DNA of 64,000 nt from Arachidicoccus ginsenosidivorans (GCF_007971385.1 NZ_CP042434.1:4092001-4156000), one strand, 5' to 3'; counted from the stretch's first letter, positions 38,137 to 50,033 are shown. A program made the numbers and translations. The notes: generated by a model not told the origin, from the letters alone.

Positions 38137-38227
38137 TTTTAAAACAAGGTATTTATAAAGCGTCAATTTGTTGTGTAACCCGTGCAGGCGTTTTAGTGCT
38201 GCCTGAAATTACCTTACATCTAACCGC

Positions 38228-39730
38228 TTAAACATTATTTACAATCAAATTGGCATCTTTGCTTTCCAGCACAGAATGTCCCATTAGATATTCATCTACC
38301 TTTCTGGCACACTCCCTGCCTTCGCTGATAGCCCAGACAACCAATGACTGGCCGCGGCGCATATCACCACAGGCAAATATTTTAGGAATGGATGTGGCAA
38401 ATTCTTTTTCCGTGGCCTTAATATTACCTCTTTCATCCAGATCAAGTCCTAGTTCATCGACCATGCCTGTTTGCAACGGATGTAAAAAGCCCATTGCGAG
38501 TAAGGCCAGGTCACAGGGTAATTCTCTTTCGCTGCCTTTGACTTCTAAAAACTGAGAAGGCCGGCCATTTTCTGATTTCCATTCCAGATCAACTACCCGG
38601 ATGGCCTTCAGGTTACCCTTATCATCACCAATAAATTCCTTGGTGGCAATCGCCCAATGTCGTTGAGCGCCTTCTTCATGGGAAGAAGTGGTTTTAAGGA
38701 TCATAGGATAAGTTGGCCAGGGCATAAATTCAGTACGCTCTTTAGGAGGTACGGGCATCAGTTCAAATTGAGTGATGGATTTGGCGCCTTGTCTGTTAGA
38801 AGTACCCACGCAGTCACTACCTGTATCCCCACCACCAATGACAATGACGTGTTTACCTGTGGCTGTAACATTTTCATCCAGAATATTACTCTCAATTTCT
38901 GGTTTTGCCAGTGGATCCCGGCCAGCAACACGTTTGTTTTGTTGCTTTAAGAATTCCATGGCAAAGTAAATACCCTTTAAGGAACGGCCATGCACGGGCA
39001 AATCTCTGGGAACGGTTGAACCGCCCGCCAGTACCACCGCATTGTTTTCTCTTAAGATATCATTGAGCTTGACATTTACACCGACATTGGCATTGAGTTT
39101 AAAGGTGACCCCTTCTTGTTCAAGTACAGACAACCTGCGGTCAATGATGTGCTTTTCCAGTTTAAAATCCGGTATACCGTATCTGAGCAGTCCACCTGGT
39201 GCATCATCTCTTTCAAAAACAGTCACTTGGTGTCCTGCATTATTTAGTTGCGTTGCAGCGGCAAGACCGGCAGGGCCGGAACCTACGACGGCTACTTTTT
39301 TGCCGGTACGCACAATGGAGGTGCGTGGTTTTACCAGACCCAGTTCAAAGGCTTTTTCTATGATATGTTTTTCGATCTCTTCAATAACGATCGGCGGTTG
39401 ATTGATGCCTAAAACGCAGGCGCTTTCACAGGGAGCCGGACAAATCCTTCCGGTAAATTCAGGAAAGTTATTGGTGGAGGATAATATATCAAATGCTTCT
39501 TTCCAGTCTTCCCGGTAGACCGCGTCATTAAATTCTGGAATCAGGTTGCCCAAAGGACAACCGTTGTGACAAAAAGGAACACCACAATCCATACACCTTG
39601 AAGCTTGCTGCTCTAGTTTATTTCCTTTATAGAGCTGATTGAACTCTTTATAATCTTTAACACGCTCAGCAATACTTCTTTTTTCAGGAAGCTCGCGTGT
39701 GTGCTCTAAAAATCCAGTTATTTTTCCCAT
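38228..39730 (-). CDS. gltD: Glutamate synthase (NADPH) small subunit
   Basis: Supplies electrons from NADPH to GltB for glutamate synthesis. The 500-residue protein is taken from ATG 39730 (MGKITGFLEHTRELPEKRS), the conserved N-terminus of the family; the open frame to 39787 adds 19 residues with no family match. It has the N-terminal cysteine motifs for 4Fe-4S clusters (CMDCGVPFCHNGCPLGN and CPAPCESACVLG), the FAD-binding VAVVGSGPAGLAAATQL, and the NADPH-binding VIVIGGGDTGSDCVG. It is downstream of gltB on the same strand with a 90-base gap, so gltB-gltD form an operon. Confidence 0.95.
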   Translation of the reverse strand: MGKITGFLEHTRELPEKRSIAERVKDYKEFNQLYKGNKLEQQASRCMDCGVPFCHNGCPLGNLIPEFNDAVYREDWKEAFDILSSTNNFPEFTGRICPAPCESACVLGINQPPIVIEEIEKHIIEKAFELGLVKPRTSIVRTGKKVAVVGSGPAGLAAATQLNNAGHQVTVFERDDAPGGLLRYGIPDFKLEKHIIDRRLSVLEQEGVTFKLNANVGVNVKLNDILRENNAVVLAGGSTVPRDLPVHGRSLKGIYFAMEFLKQQNKRVAGRDPLAKPEIESNILDENVTATGKHVIVIGGGDTGSDCVGTSNRQGAKSITQFELMPVPPKERTEFMPWPTYPMILKTTSSHEEGAQRHWAIATKEFIGDDKGNLKAIRVVDLEWKSENGRPSQFLEVKGSERELPCDLALLAMGFLHPLQTGMVDELGLDLDERGNIKATEKEFATSIPKIFACGDMRRGQSLVVWAISEGRECARKVDEYLMGHSVLESKDANLIVNNV

Positions 39731-39820
39731 CGTCCCCTTATTATAAAATAATCTATTATTGGTAAAAATTGACTTATCAGCGGCCACAGTTGCTATGTAA
39801 ACGGGTGGCCGCTAATACTT

Positions 39821-42800
39821 TTATTTAGTGGCAGCGGCTGTTTGCTTTGCTGCCAAAAGTGCTTTTTTATAATCGCGTGGCATGGCTTTGACAAAGTTTT
39901 TCAGCTGATTTTCCCAGTCGCTGATAATAAAGCTGGCCACCTTACTGTCCGTATAAGCCAGGTGCTTTTCAATCAAAGCTTTGAGCGGTGCGATATCTTG
40001 TTCTTCCAGTGGTTCCAGTTCGGCCATTTCACTGTTGAATAGTGTGGGTAGTTGCCCTTTGACATCATAGATGTAGGCCACTCCACCACTCATGCCAGCG
40101 GCAAAATTGCGTCCAGTCTCTCCCAGGATGACGGCCACACCGCCTGTCATGTATTCACAGCCGTGATCTCCTACGCCTTCGACCACGACCTTCGCGCCGG
40201 AGTTTCTTACACAGAAGCGTTCACCGGCTTTTCCCCGAATATAAGCCTCACCGGAAGTTGCCCCGATAAAGGCGGTATTGCCGATGATAATATTGTCTTC
40301 TGCAACAAAACTTGATTTTTTGGAAGGATAGACGATGATTTTGGCACCGCTTAGCCCTTTACCAATATAATCGTTGGCATCACCTTCCAGTTCCAGTGTG
40401 ACGCCCCGTGTATTAAATGCCCCGAAACTTTGTCCGGCAGTGCCGGTAAAGTGCAATTTAATTGTATCCTCAGGAAGGCCTTCGGCTTTATATTTTTTGG
40501 TGATCTCATTAGACAGGATTGTTCCTGCTGTACGGTCGATATTACGGATAACAAAGTCACCTTTAACCGGAGTACCATTTTCTAGAGCCGGTGCAGCCGT
40601 TTTAAGTAGTTGCCAGTCCAGCACCTCTTCGAGCGCATGATCTTGCAGCTCGGTCTGGTACAGACCACTACAGTTACTGTCTGTAGGTTGTTTATACAAG
40701 ATGGGAGACAAATCCAGTTTGGAGAATTTCCAGTGCGTGATATTTTCTCTTTTTTCCAGACAATCTACCTGGCCTACCATTTCATTGATGGTTCTAAAAC
40801 CTAATTCCGCCATAATCTCTCTAAGATCTTGAACCAGAAACTTAAAGAAGTTCACGACATGATCAGCATTGCCGGAGAAACGACCTCTTAAGGTCTCGTT
40901 TTGGGTGGCTACGCCCACAGGGCAGGTATTCAAATGACACTTACGCATCATAATACAACCTTCAACCACCAGTGCAGCGGTAGCGACACCCCATTCCTCT
41001 GCGCCCAGTAATGTTGCAATAGCAATATCAAGACCTGTTTTCATTTGACCATCTGCCTGTACAACAACCCTGCTACGCAGGTTGTTTTTCACCAGGGTCT
41101 GATGGGTCTCTGCAAGCCCTAATTCCCATGGCAGACCAGCATGTTTAATGGAACTGATCGGTGAGGCACCCGTGCCACCATCAAAACCTGAAATCAGTAC
41201 CACGTCTGCCTTGGCTTTGGTTACCCCGGCAGCAATGGTGCCTACTCCTGCTTTGGAGACCAGTTTTACATTGATCCTGGCAGCGCGGTTTGCATTTTTC
41301 AAGTCATAAATCAGCTGCGCCAGATCTTCAATGGAATAAATATCGTGGTGTGGTGGCGGTGAAATTAAGGTAACCCCTGGTGTGGAGTGACGCACGCGTC
41401 CGATCCAGTCATTTACTTTATGGCCTGGCAGCTGTCCACCTTCACCAGGTTTAGCGCCCTGAGCCATTTTGATCTGTAATTCATCTGCCTCTGTCAGGTA
41501 TTGGCTGGTCACCCCGAAACGGGCAGAAGCCACCTGCTTAATAGCAGACCGCATAGAATCACCGTTTTCCATTGGTTGGTAACGGATCTCATCTTCCCCA
41601 CCTTCACCGGTATTGCTTTTGCCGCCCAGGCGGTTCATCGCAATGGCCAGTGTGGTATGTGCTTCCCAGGAGATGGAACCAAAAGACATGGCTCCTGTCG
41701 CAAAGCGCTTATAGATATTTTCTGCCGGTTCTACCTCATCAATAGAGATAGAAGGTCTATTTGGTTTTAAGGCAAACAGGCTACGCAGGGTAACGGCTTT
41801 TTTGCCCTGTTCGTTGATCAGTTTGGCGTATTTCTTATAAATCTTGTAATCATTCATCCTGGTAGAGTATTGTAACAGGTGAATGGTGGAAGGATTAAAT
41901 AAGTGCACTTCGCCTTTTCTGCGCCATTGATAAAGGCCACCTTCGGGTAATCTGTCAATGGGAATTTCCGTTTTGCTGAAGGCAAACCGGTGTTTATATA
42001 AAGTCTCTTTGGCTATCTCATCCAGCCCCATGCCCTCAATTCTGGAGGTAGCGCCGGTAAAATGACGACCTACAACTTCTTTATTGATCCCGATGATCTC
42101 AAAAATCTGGGCACCTTGATAAGACTGCAAGGTAGAAATACCCATTTTAGAGAAGACTTTATACAAGCCTTCGCAGATGGCTTTCACGTAATTCTTTTTC
42201 AGCTCATGGACGGTCAGATCCGTTTTAAGACGGCCTGTTATTTTCAGGGAGCGAATGGTAGAGAGCGCCAGATATGGATTAAGCGCCGTTGCACCAAAAC
42301 CGATCAGACAAGCAGCGTGGTGTACTTCCCAGATATCTCCAGCTTCCACCACCAGGGCTACTTTGCCACGAAGTCCTTTACGGATCAGGTGGTGATGTAC
42401 AGAGGATACTGCTAATAGTGATGGTATAGCGGCATGCTCACTGTCAATAGCGCGGTCACTTAAGATCAGTACTTCAAATCCGTCGTTAACAGCGTCTACT
42501 GAATAACGGCAAAGCCTGTCAATGCCGGCTTTTAAGGCACCAGGTTCACCATTGGCCCTGAAATAAGTCTGCAGGGTCTTGGCCTGGAAACTGCCCGTGT
42601 CGATGGAGCGGATCTTTTCCAGCTCGATATTATTTAAAATCGGATTTTTCAGTGCCAGGGTGTGGCAGTATTCAGGTTCTTCTTTTAATATATTACCGGA
42701 TGAGCCCAGAAAAGTAGCCAGAGACATCACCATGCGTTCCCGGATCGGATCGATCGGCGGGTTGGTGACCTGGGCAAATAATTGTTTAAAATAAGCACTC

Positions 42801-44350
42801 AGATGTTGTGGCTGATCACTAAGAACGGCCAGTGGAGCATCTGATCCCATGGAACCGATTGGTTCTTTGCCGCCTATAGCCATCGGGGAGATAATATCAT
42901 GGATATCTTCCTGAGAATAGCCAAAGGCTTTATGGTATTTAAAAATCTGCGCATCCTCCAGATGGGTAAACTGTACCCTGGGTTCTGGAAGCTCTTCCAT
43001 GCGGATCTTATATTTATTCAACCACTCCGCGTAAGGTTTAGCAGAGCAAATTTCTGTTTTTAATTCTTCATCACTGATGATCCTGCCTTGTTCCATATCC
43101 ACTACAAACATTTTACCTGGTTGCAGGCGACCATTTTGAATGATAGTGGCTGGATCAACAATAAGGGCGCCGGTTTCTGAGGCCATGATTACCCTGTCAT
43201 CGCTGGTAAGGCAGAATCTGGAAGGACGCAGGCCGTTTCTATCCAGTGTGGCACCAATGATTTTGCCATCTGTAAAAGATATCGTGGCTGGACCATCCCA
43301 GGGTTCCATCAGGCAGCTATGATATTCATAAAAGGCCTTTTTAACAGGATCCATCAGATCATTACCATCCCAGGCTTCCGGTATCAACATCATCATAACA
43401 TGCGGCAAACTGCGACCCGTTAAGGTGAGCAGTTCTACCATATTGTCCAGACAAGCCGAGTCAGATTGCTGTGAAGTGACGATAGGCAACAGCATATCGA
43501 TTTCTTCCTCGGTAAAATAATCACTGACAAAATCACCTTCACCTGCTTTTAGCCAATTTAGGTTTCCCTGGAGGGTATTGATCTCGCCGTTATGCGCTAT
43601 GTAGCGGAAAGGTTGAGCCAGTTTCCAGGAGGGGAAGGTATTGGTTGCAAATCTGGAGTGTACCAGTGCAAAGGCCGAAACGACCTTTTTATTATTCAGG
43701 TCATTAAAATATGTGCGCACCTGACCACTGGTCAGCTGCCCTTTATAGATGACTGTTTTATAAGAAAGCGATGCGATATAAAAACCGATCTCATCATTTT
43801 TGACGGTATTTAATATTGTATGCACTGCATAATTACGCAGCACGAACAATTTTCTTTCAAATGCTTCTGGGTCTGTGATATGATCGGGGCAGGCAATAAA
43901 GACATGCTCCATCTCTGGTTCTACAGAAAGTGCTGTATTACCGATATCAGTCGTATTTACCGGTACTTTTCTATAAGTGAGGATTTCCAGGCCCAAGGTC
44001 TCGACGGCCCTGTTAAAAATACCCCGGCACTCTTCTCTTAATCTTAAATCTCTTGGGAAAAATAAAACGCCCACAGCGTATTTTCCGAAGGCGGGCAGGT
44101 GAATGCCCATTTTCAGACATTCCTCAAAAAAGAATTCATGGGGCGTCTGTATCATGATACCGGCACCGTCGCCTGTATTCTGCTCACAGCCACAGGCCCC
44201 TCTGTGTTCCATATTTTCTAATATGGTTAGAGCGTCAGCAACATTCTGGTGGGATTTTCTGCCTTTAATATTGGCTACAAAACCCACTCCACACGCATCA
44301 TGCTCAAAGGAGCTGTCATAAAGTCCCTGCTGATTTTCTGGTCTTGACAT
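39821..44350 (-). CDS. gltB: Glutamate synthase (NADPH) large subunit
   Basis: Transfers the glutamine amide to 2-oxoglutarate, giving two glutamates, the key step of ammonium assimilation under low nitrogen. The 1509-residue protein shows a short propeptide and then the nucleophile Cys20 in [15 protein letters not shown] (class II glutaminase, about 20-430). A central domain and the FMN/2-oxoglutarate domain follow (about 800-1200, [42 protein letters not shown]), with the 3Fe-4S cluster segment [17 protein letters not shown] near 1130. The C-terminal GXGXG beta-helix is also present ([20 protein letters not shown]). Length and motifs are complete. Confidence 0.96.
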   Translation of the reverse strand: MSRPENQQGLYDSSFEHDACGVGFVANIKGRKSHQNVADALTILENMEHRGACGCEQNTGDGAGIMIQTPHEFFFEECLKMGIHLPAFGKYAVGVLFFPRDLRLREECRGIFNRAVETLGLEILTYRKVPVNTTDIGNTALSVEPEMEHVFIACPDHITDPEAFERKLFVLRNYAVHTILNTVKNDEIGFYIASLSYKTVIYKGQLTSGQVRTYFNDLNNKKVVSAFALVHSRFATNTFPSWKLAQPFRYIAHNGEINTLQGNLNWLKAGEGDFVSDYFTEEEIDMLLPIVTSQQSDSACLDNMVELLTLTGRSLPHVMMMLIPEAWDGNDLMDPVKKAFYEYHSCLMEPWDGPATISFTDGKIIGATLDRNGLRPSRFCLTSDDRVIMASETGALIVDPATIIQNGRLQPGKMFVVDMEQGRIISDEELKTEICSAKPYAEWLNKYKIRMEELPEPRVQFTHLEDAQIFKYHKAFGYSQEDIHDIISPMAIGGKEPIGSMGSDAPLAVLSDQPQHLSAYFKQLFAQVTNPPIDPIRERMVMSLATFLGSSGNILKEEPEYCHTLALKNPILNNIELEKIRSIDTGSFQAKTLQTYFRANGEPGALKAGIDRLCRYSVDAVNDGFEVLILSDRAIDSEHAAIPSLLAVSSVHHHLIRKGLRGKVALVVEAGDIWEVHHAACLIGFGATALNPYLALSTIRSLKITGRLKTDLTVHELKKNYVKAICEGLYKVFSKMGISTLQSYQGAQIFEIIGINKEVVGRHFTGATSRIEGMGLDEIAKETLYKHRFAFSKTEIPIDRLPEGGLYQWRRKGEVHLFNPSTIHLLQYSTRMNDYKIYKKYAKLINEQGKKAVTLRSLFALKPNRPSISIDEVEPAENIYKRFATGAMSFGSISWEAHTTLAIAMNRLGGKSNTGEGGEDEIRYQPMENGDSMRSAIKQVASARFGVTSQYLTEADELQIKMAQGAKPGEGGQLPGHKVNDWIGRVRHSTPGVTLISPPPHHDIYSIEDLAQLIYDLKNANRAARINVKLVSKAGVGTIAAGVTKAKADVVLISGFDGGTGASPISSIKHAGLPWELGLAETHQTLVKNNLRSRVVVQADGQMKTGLDIAIATLLGAEEWGVATAALVVEGCIMMRKCHLNTCPVGVATQNETLRGRFSGNADHVVNFFKFLVQDLREIMAELGFRTINEMVGQVDCLEKRENITHWKFSKLDLSPILYKQPTDSNCSGLYQTELQDHALEEVLDWQLLKTAAPALENGTPVKGDFVIRNIDRTAGTILSNEITKKYKAEGLPEDTIKLHFTGTAGQSFGAFNTRGVTLELEGDANDYIGKGLSGAKIIVYPSKKSSFVAEDNIIIGNTAFIGATSGEAYIRGKAGERFCVRNSGAKVVVEGVGDHGCEYMTGGVAVILGETGRNFAAGMSGGVAYIYDVKGQLPTLFNSEMAELEPLEEQDIAPLKALIEKHLAYTDSKVASFIISDWENQLKNFVKAMPRDYKKALLAAKQTAAATK

Positions 44351-44705
44351 ATCTACAACAAATAGTGAATGAATATACCCGTCAATTTTGACGAACAGGC
44401 ATAAAATTAGACAATAATTTTTATATTTTCTAAATATTCATCAAAAAATTTTGAAGATGTTTAAACTAATGTTTGTTAAGAGCCTACTTGTTTATAGAAT
44501 ATTCAAAGGATTTTTAGATTCATTGAATATTATCAAAATATCGACCTTATATATTGTATTTGTTATATTACATAAATAAATAATGATAAAAAAATGTAAT
44601 GTAAAATTTGTCAGATTCAAGCAAAATTTTAAAAAATGGCTTATCATATTTTGACATGAATTAGGTCAGTTGCTGTCATATCATGCCAATTAGATGTCAA
44701 AAAAG
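44351..44705. other. AT-rich gap upstream of gltB
   Basis: About 350 bases, very AT-rich, with no gene seen. It should contain the gltB promoter, but no well-spaced TTG/TAnnTTTG pair was found. No glutamine or nitrogen riboswitch pattern was recognised. Confidence 0.45.
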
Positions 44706-44752
44706 AACCGCCAGTTAACTGCTTTATTGGGAAAAGCAGTTAACTGGCGGTT
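44706..44752. terminator. Terminator of the glutathione peroxidase gene
   Basis: A perfect 19-bp inverted repeat (left arm AACCGCCAGTTAACTGCTT at 44706-44724, right arm 44734-44752) with a nine-base loop, 25 bases past the gene's stop. On the minus strand it is followed by a short T-rich run. Confidence 0.75.
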
Positions 44753-44777
44753 GGTGCTGTATAAACCAGCCTTGGAT

Positions 44778-45404
44778 TTATTTAAAATAATGGGTGATTT
44801 CTGGGCTTTCCGGCGTGATTTTAGAATCAAAGTGCGCCAGGAGTTTCCCTTGAGGATCGATCAGGAATTTATTGAAATTCCAGGAGATCACCGCATCTAG
44901 TTGTCCGTTTTCGGATTTATGGGTCAGGTAATCAAAAACCGGCGTGATATCACTTCCCTTCACATCCACCCGAGTGGTTAGAGGAAAAGTTACGCCATAG
45001 TTTTTTTCACAAAATGCCTGGATGTCTTTGTTGTCATGAAACTCCTGATCATGGAAATTGTCAGAGGGAAAACCTACAATGACTAATTTATCTCCATAAT
45101 CTTTATAGAGCTTTTCCAGTCCCTTGTATTGCGGTGTAAAGCCGCATTTAGAGGCCGTATTGACTATCAGGATATACTTCCCCTTGTATTTGGAAAAATC
45201 AATGGTGCCGCCATCAATGGAGGCGATTTTGAAATCATAGATTGTCTTAGCCATGGTCGATTTAGTTTTTGTGTTGGAAATCCCGGTGTTCGTATTATTT
45301 GCAGTGCCGCCCTGCCCTACTGGGCTTGAATTACCAGTGCTGCAAAAGGACATACTAAAAAGGACCGCTATACTTAATAAGCCTAAGAAATAGTACTTTT
45401 TCAT
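44778..45404 (-). CDS. Glutathione peroxidase-family lipoprotein peroxidase
   Basis: A thioredoxin-fold peroxidase of 208 residues with an N-terminal lipoprotein signal (LLSIAVLFSMSFC, Cys21) and a Ser/Asn/Gly/Thr linker, so it works in the envelope. The peroxidatic Cys is Cys87 in NTASKCGFTPQYKGLEKLY; WNFNKFLID near the C-terminus supplies the conserved Trp and Asn. The usual GFPCNQF motif reads GFPSDNF, so the second (resolving) Cys is missing at that place; the Cys in AFCEKNYG may take its role. The reductant is more likely thioredoxin-like than glutathione, given the phylum. Single gene with a terminator. Confidence 0.88.
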   Translation of the reverse strand: MKKYYFLGLLSIAVLFSMSFCSTGNSSPVGQGGTANNTNTGISNTKTKSTMAKTIYDFKIASIDGGTIDFSKYKGKYILIVNTASKCGFTPQYKGLEKLYKDYGDKLVIVGFPSDNFHDQEFHDNKDIQAFCEKNYGVTFPLTTRVDVKGSDITPVFDYLTHKSENGQLDAVISWNFNKFLIDPQGKLLAHFDSKITPESPEITHYFK

Positions 45405-45461
45405 TGTTTGAGTGGATTTTGATATGAATAATGACTCTCAAATATACGCCAGGATCGTTAT

Positions 45462-46913
45462 TTACTCTGTTGCAGCTTCCTTAAATTCATAACAGCCCAT
45501 TGATGGACTGCTGGCAGAACGGGACCTACCGGCCATATCCGTTGTTATACCTGCAATGGGCAGGCCAGCTGCTACTGCCGGAGAGATGCTAAGTAACTGA
45601 AAATCATATTCTGCTCTTCTGTTATCGATTAAAGTAAATGCAGGATCTGCATTTAGCAGGCAATCCGTAAAATGACCGAGTGGTGGCAGTGCAGCCGCCT
45701 TGATCAGGTCATTTTTAAAGTTCAGATCAAAAGCGTCATTTATATTATCCAAATAGAGCTCATCAAGTGGGTCGTTATCTCCGGTAATAATACAGTTGGT
45801 GGCGGTTAGCGTCAGTGGATCCGCCTGACCATTTTCATGATGATCTGCCAGATAAAGCAAAGGATCTGTGTGGTAAATATAATCATTGCTATAGCCTGCC
45901 ATGGTCACATATTGAAGGTGGTAAGTACCCCCCATGGCCCGGATCCCGATACCGGAGTTATAAATAAGGCAATTCGTAAGCACCGCACTTGTATGTCTAA
46001 GTAGTAGCGCCTCTTTGCTACTTTGCAGGATAACGCAACCCTCCAGGGTTAAATAACTTTCATCGCCTGTGTGGGCACCGGTAATTGGTCTGGAGGTATC
46101 TGCAATGGCATTGACGGCATTTTTAATATGGACAAATTGCAGTCTATTATTTTTGCTATTCGGGCCAAAACTTAAGCCCTGCCAACTTCCAGGCATGTTA
46201 TTATAAGGAATGTCGAGCCTGCTGCCGGTAAGCAGAATCTGACCAGCGCTGTCTGCGGTCCCCAGAGCCTGCAGACGGCCATTTATTTGAATGCCCTTGC
46301 CTGCTTTGGTGTAGACCTTGGTACCTGGCTCAATATTAAGGGTAGCGCCTTGGGCAATAGCCAAATTGCCGTTAATGACAATCGGACGTTTGTTTGTCCA
46401 GGTTGTATCTTTTGAAAGGGTACCGCCAGAAAGGTAAAAGGCATTCAGGCCTGTGGCCTGTAAGATGATTTTGCCGGTTTTGCTACCATAGTTATAGATA
46501 ATGCTGTCTTTGACTTCAAAGGGGGCGTCACTATTATTTTCTGGCAGCGCCACGGTGACAAAGACATAGAAGCTATCGTTTTTTGGGAGATTCAGGCTGC
46601 TAAATTCAGTACCTGCCTGGCCATTGACATTGATCTTAAAAGGTGAATTTTTCCCACCTGCCAGTTGCAACTCCTGGACATTTACGGCCTGCTCGCTACC
46701 ATTAAATATTTTGACAGATTGTGTTGGCTGCAGCTGGGTGGTAAAGACCTCATTAAATTGAACCGAATCTACTGAATTATATAAAGAAAGTGTATTACCT
46801 GTTAAAAGCTGGTCTTTTTGGCAGCCGCTCATGCTAGCTAAAATGCAGCTAATAATGAGTGCCGGAAGTAGGTGTTTGCGGACAAAATGAACAAAATGAA
46901 TCCTTTTTCTCAT
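45462..46913 (-). CDS. Lipoprotein with right-handed parallel beta-helix
   Basis: A 483-residue lipoprotein (signal ALIISCILASMSGC, Cys31). The N-terminal 130 residues look like an Ig-like beta-sandwich (QSVKIFNGSEQAVNVQELQL). The rest is a repetitive beta-helix (GNLAIAQGATLNIEPGTKVY, GIQINGRLQALGTADSAGQI, SYLTLEGCVILQSSKEALLL), a pattern of Bacteroidota surface proteins. It ends with SPAVAAGLPIAGITTDMAGR and SPSMGCYEF, a 'choice of anchor'-like ending common in such proteins. Function unknown; possibly glycan or surface binding. It lies between the peroxidase gene and polA, all leftward, with gaps of 57 and 285 bases. Confidence 0.75.
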   Translation of the reverse strand: MRKRIHFVHFVRKHLLPALIISCILASMSGCQKDQLLTGNTLSLYNSVDSVQFNEVFTTQLQPTQSVKIFNGSEQAVNVQELQLAGGKNSPFKINVNGQAGTEFSSLNLPKNDSFYVFVTVALPENNSDAPFEVKDSIIYNYGSKTGKIILQATGLNAFYLSGGTLSKDTTWTNKRPIVINGNLAIAQGATLNIEPGTKVYTKAGKGIQINGRLQALGTADSAGQILLTGSRLDIPYNNMPGSWQGLSFGPNSKNNRLQFVHIKNAVNAIADTSRPITGAHTGDESYLTLEGCVILQSSKEALLLRHTSAVLTNCLIYNSGIGIRAMGGTYHLQYVTMAGYSNDYIYHTDPLLYLADHHENGQADPLTLTATNCIITGDNDPLDELYLDNINDAFDLNFKNDLIKAAALPPLGHFTDCLLNADPAFTLIDNRRAEYDFQLLSISPAVAAGLPIAGITTDMAGRSRSASSPSMGCYEFKEAATE

Positions 46914-47198
46914 TTAACTTTGGACCTGTTGAGGTTTTATCTTGTGGCTGCTTAGTAGAGCTTGTATTTATTTTTAATACGGCCCTACCCTACTAAACAG
47001 CCTTTTTGTTTAGAAATGCGTTTCCAAATAATTATAATACAATTATTAAAAACGCTGATTTGTTGCAAAAATTGCCCGGTCTATAAGCATGGGGCGAGGT
47101 GAATGCCAACTCTTTGAAGCGCTTTTTCATTCAAGGCCCTATTCAATTATTTTCGCAATTTTTATTCACTTTTCTCCAGATTTTCACTTAAACCTTGT

Positions 47199-50033
47199 TT
47201 AATGTGCCTCCAGCCAATTATTACCAGTGCCAATCTCTGCTTTAACGGGTACTTCTTCAGGCAGGAGCAGTGCCGATTGCATCAGCTCTAGGACGAGCGC
47301 CTGCATCTCTTCCAGCTCCGATTTATGGACATCAAAGACCAGTTCATCATGAACCTGCAAGATCATTCTGGACTTTAATTTTCTTTGTTGCATCGCTTTA
47401 TGAATGCTGATCATCGCCAGCTTGATCATATCGGCAGCTGTACCTTGTATGGGCGCATTAATGGCCACTCTTTCGGCAAACCCTTTAACCGTGAAGTTTG
47501 CTGAATTAATATCCCGGATCCAGGCCTTTCTGCCAAGCAGGGTCTCTACATAGCCGTTTTGGCCTGCACGTGCAATGGTATCTTCCATGTATTTTGCGAT
47601 ACCGGAAAATTCTGATTTATAATTGTCAATAATCTCTTTGGCCTCTGTTCTGGTAATGCCCAGGTTCTGACTGAGTCCAAAGGCCCCCTGACCGTATATG
47701 ATCCCAAAATTGACGCTTTTGGCTTTATAACGTTGCTCTTTGGTAACAGCCTCCAAAGGCACGCCAAAGACTTTTGCAGCAGTGGCACTATGGATATCTG
47801 CCCCGCTTTTAAAGGCATTACACATGTTTTGATCTCCACTGATGGCAGCCACTACCCGCAACTCAATCTGCGAATAGTCGGCACTGAGCAGCAGGTGGTC
47901 AGTATCTCTGGGAATAAATGCCTTTCTGATCTCTTTGCCCCTGACGGTTCTGACCGGAATATTTTGCAGGTTTGGATTATTGCTACTCAGTCTGCCGGTG
48001 ACTACTACTGTCTGATTATAAGATGTATGCACCCGGCCGGTTTTAGGATTAATCAACTGGGGTATGGCATCCACATAGGTATTTCTAAGTTTGGTCAGTT
48101 CCCTGAAACTTAAAATATCGTCAGCTATCGTATGCTGCACGGCCAGTTTGGAGAGTACGTCTTCGCCGGTGGCATATTGGCCGGTTTTGGTCTTTTTAGC
48201 TTTAGGATCCAGTTTTAGTTTTTCAAACAAGACTTCACCGAGTTGCTTAGGGCTGGCCAGGTTAAAATGGACGCCGGCTGCATCATATACCTGCTTTTCA
48301 AAGATGGCGGCTTCCTTTTCCAGGATGGCCGAATAGTTCTTTAAAAATTCCTCATCTACTTTTATACCCTCGAATTCCATATCAGCCAGAACCTTCACCA
48401 GGGGAAGGTCTGCTTGATAATATACATTATCTACGCCTTTTTCTTTGAGTAATGGTTCAAAGACTTGCTTTAATTGTAAGGTAATATCCGCATCTTCGCT
48501 AGCATATTCAGCCGCTTTTTCAGGGGGGACATCCCGCATATTGCCCTGGTTTTTACCTTTTTTGCCAATCAGCTCTGTAATAGATACCGGTGTATAACCT
48601 AAATATTTTTCGCTCAGCAGATCCATGCTTCTTCTGCCATCGGGCTCAATGACATAATTGGCGACCATGGTATCAAAGATCTCCCCTTTAAAATCCTGGC
48701 TGTACCATTTCATGACCAAAAGATCATATTTTAAGTTCTGGCCAATCCAGGTGATAGCAGGATTTTCAAACAGGCCGCTGAAAAGGGCAACTTGTCGGTT
48801 GGCTTCCCGCTGATCCGCTTCAATGGGAACATAATAGCCCTCCCCTGCTTTGACGGAAAAACTCATGCCGACCAGTTCTACATTATTGGGATCTGTACCG
48901 GTGGTTTCTGTATCAAAACAAATTTCTTTATGTTGTTTGAGGGTATCAATTAAATCATTAATCGCTGCGTCACCTTGCACCAGATGATACTGGTGCGGTG
49001 TATTTTCAATGGTTTTGCTTTCCATGGAAACAGTTACCTCCTCGGTGGGCAAAAAAGCGTCCCCGCCGCTTTTGGCCATCTCCGATACGGACGCCGTGGA
49101 TTCCACAACATTGCCAAACAAATCTCTTTGAACGCTTACATGGACATCAACCTTAAAGCTTTCTCCCAGAATTCTTTTGCCCAGGCTTCTGAATTCCAGC
49201 TCGGAGAATATATCTGCCAGTGCCTGTTGGTTAAAGGCCTTGATGCAGAAGTCTTCTTCATGGAAACTAACCGGCACATCAGTGATAATGGTGGCCAGCT
49301 TTTTAGATAAAATGGCGCTTTCTTTGCCTTCCTGTACTTTTTTGCCCAGCGCCCCTTTGATTTCATGGGCGTGCTCCAGAATGTTTTCCAGATTGCCATA
49401 TTGTTTGAGCAGCTTGGCGGCGGTTTTCTCTCCTACGCCAGGGATGCCTGGTATATTATCCACGGCGTCCCCCATTAGTCCCAAAACGTCAATGACTTGC
49501 TCAACCCTTTCTATGTCCCATTTTTCGCAGATTTTTTCGGCGGTTAATATTTCTTCTTTTTTGCCCATGTAGGCAGGCTTGTAGATAAATACACCCTCTT
49601 TTGTCAGTAGCTGACCATAATCCTTATCAGGAGTGACCATATAGACTTTGTAGCCGACGTCTGCCGCCTGCCAGGCCAGGGTACCGATGATATCATCGGC
49701 CTCATAACCGTCATATTCAATGCAGGGAATATTAAAACCTTCTATAATCTTTTTAATATCTGGGATGGATTCAAGCAGGTCTTCCGGTGCTTTTTGCCGG
49801 TTGGCCTTATAATCCTCGAAATCAGTGTGCCTTTCAGTGGGTGCATGCGTATCAAAACAAACCGCCATATGAGAAGGTTTGTATTTACTCAAAAGTTCCA
49901 GTAAGGTATTGGTAAAGCCGAATTGGGCATTGGTGTTTTTACCCTGAGAGGTCAGGCGTGGATTACGGATAAGTGCATAATAGGCCCTGTAAATCAAGGC
50001 CATGGCATCCAGTAAAAATAGTTTTTTTTCCAT
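47199..50033 (-). CDS. polA: DNA polymerase I
   Basis: Repair and Okazaki-fragment-processing polymerase of 944 residues with all three domains. The 5'-3' exonuclease (1-290) shows LLDAMALIYRAYYAL, YKANRQKAPEDL and YEADDIIGTLA. The 3'-5' exonuclease carries the intact DTETTGTD motif near 374, so proofreading should be active. The polymerase domain has DYSQIELRVVAAISGD (motif A), the O-helix in RYKAKSVNFGIIYGQGAFGL, and VHDELVFDV near 893 (motif C). The length is normal for the phylum. Confidence 0.96.
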   Translation of the reverse strand: MEKKLFLLDAMALIYRAYYALIRNPRLTSQGKNTNAQFGFTNTLLELLSKYKPSHMAVCFDTHAPTERHTDFEDYKANRQKAPEDLLESIPDIKKIIEGFNIPCIEYDGYEADDIIGTLAWQAADVGYKVYMVTPDKDYGQLLTKEGVFIYKPAYMGKKEEILTAEKICEKWDIERVEQVIDVLGLMGDAVDNIPGIPGVGEKTAAKLLKQYGNLENILEHAHEIKGALGKKVQEGKESAILSKKLATIITDVPVSFHEEDFCIKAFNQQALADIFSELEFRSLGKRILGESFKVDVHVSVQRDLFGNVVESTASVSEMAKSGGDAFLPTEEVTVSMESKTIENTPHQYHLVQGDAAINDLIDTLKQHKEICFDTETTGTDPNNVELVGMSFSVKAGEGYYVPIEADQREANRQVALFSGLFENPAITWIGQNLKYDLLVMKWYSQDFKGEIFDTMVANYVIEPDGRRSMDLLSEKYLGYTPVSITELIGKKGKNQGNMRDVPPEKAAEYASEDADITLQLKQVFEPLLKEKGVDNVYYQADLPLVKVLADMEFEGIKVDEEFLKNYSAILEKEAAIFEKQVYDAAGVHFNLASPKQLGEVLFEKLKLDPKAKKTKTGQYATGEDVLSKLAVQHTIADDILSFRELTKLRNTYVDAIPQLINPKTGRVHTSYNQTVVVTGRLSSNNPNLQNIPVRTVRGKEIRKAFIPRDTDHLLLSADYSQIELRVVAAISGDQNMCNAFKSGADIHSATAAKVFGVPLEAVTKEQRYKAKSVNFGIIYGQGAFGLSQNLGITRTEAKEIIDNYKSEFSGIAKYMEDTIARAGQNGYVETLLGRKAWIRDINSANFTVKGFAERVAINAPIQGTAADMIKLAMISIHKAMQQRKLKSRMILQVHDELVFDVHKSELEEMQALVLELMQSALLLPEEVPVKAEIGTGNNWLEAH

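Larger units (their letters stand above)
37853..38227. other. Intergenic region between pyrH and gltD
   Basis: No gene. It holds two terminator hairpins, listed separately, and a GC-rich tract made of the heptamer CCGCTCC repeated with CCGCGCC (38004-38026), followed by a repeated ATTTAC (38026-38040). The repeat tract contrasts with the AT-rich surroundings. Confidence 0.55.
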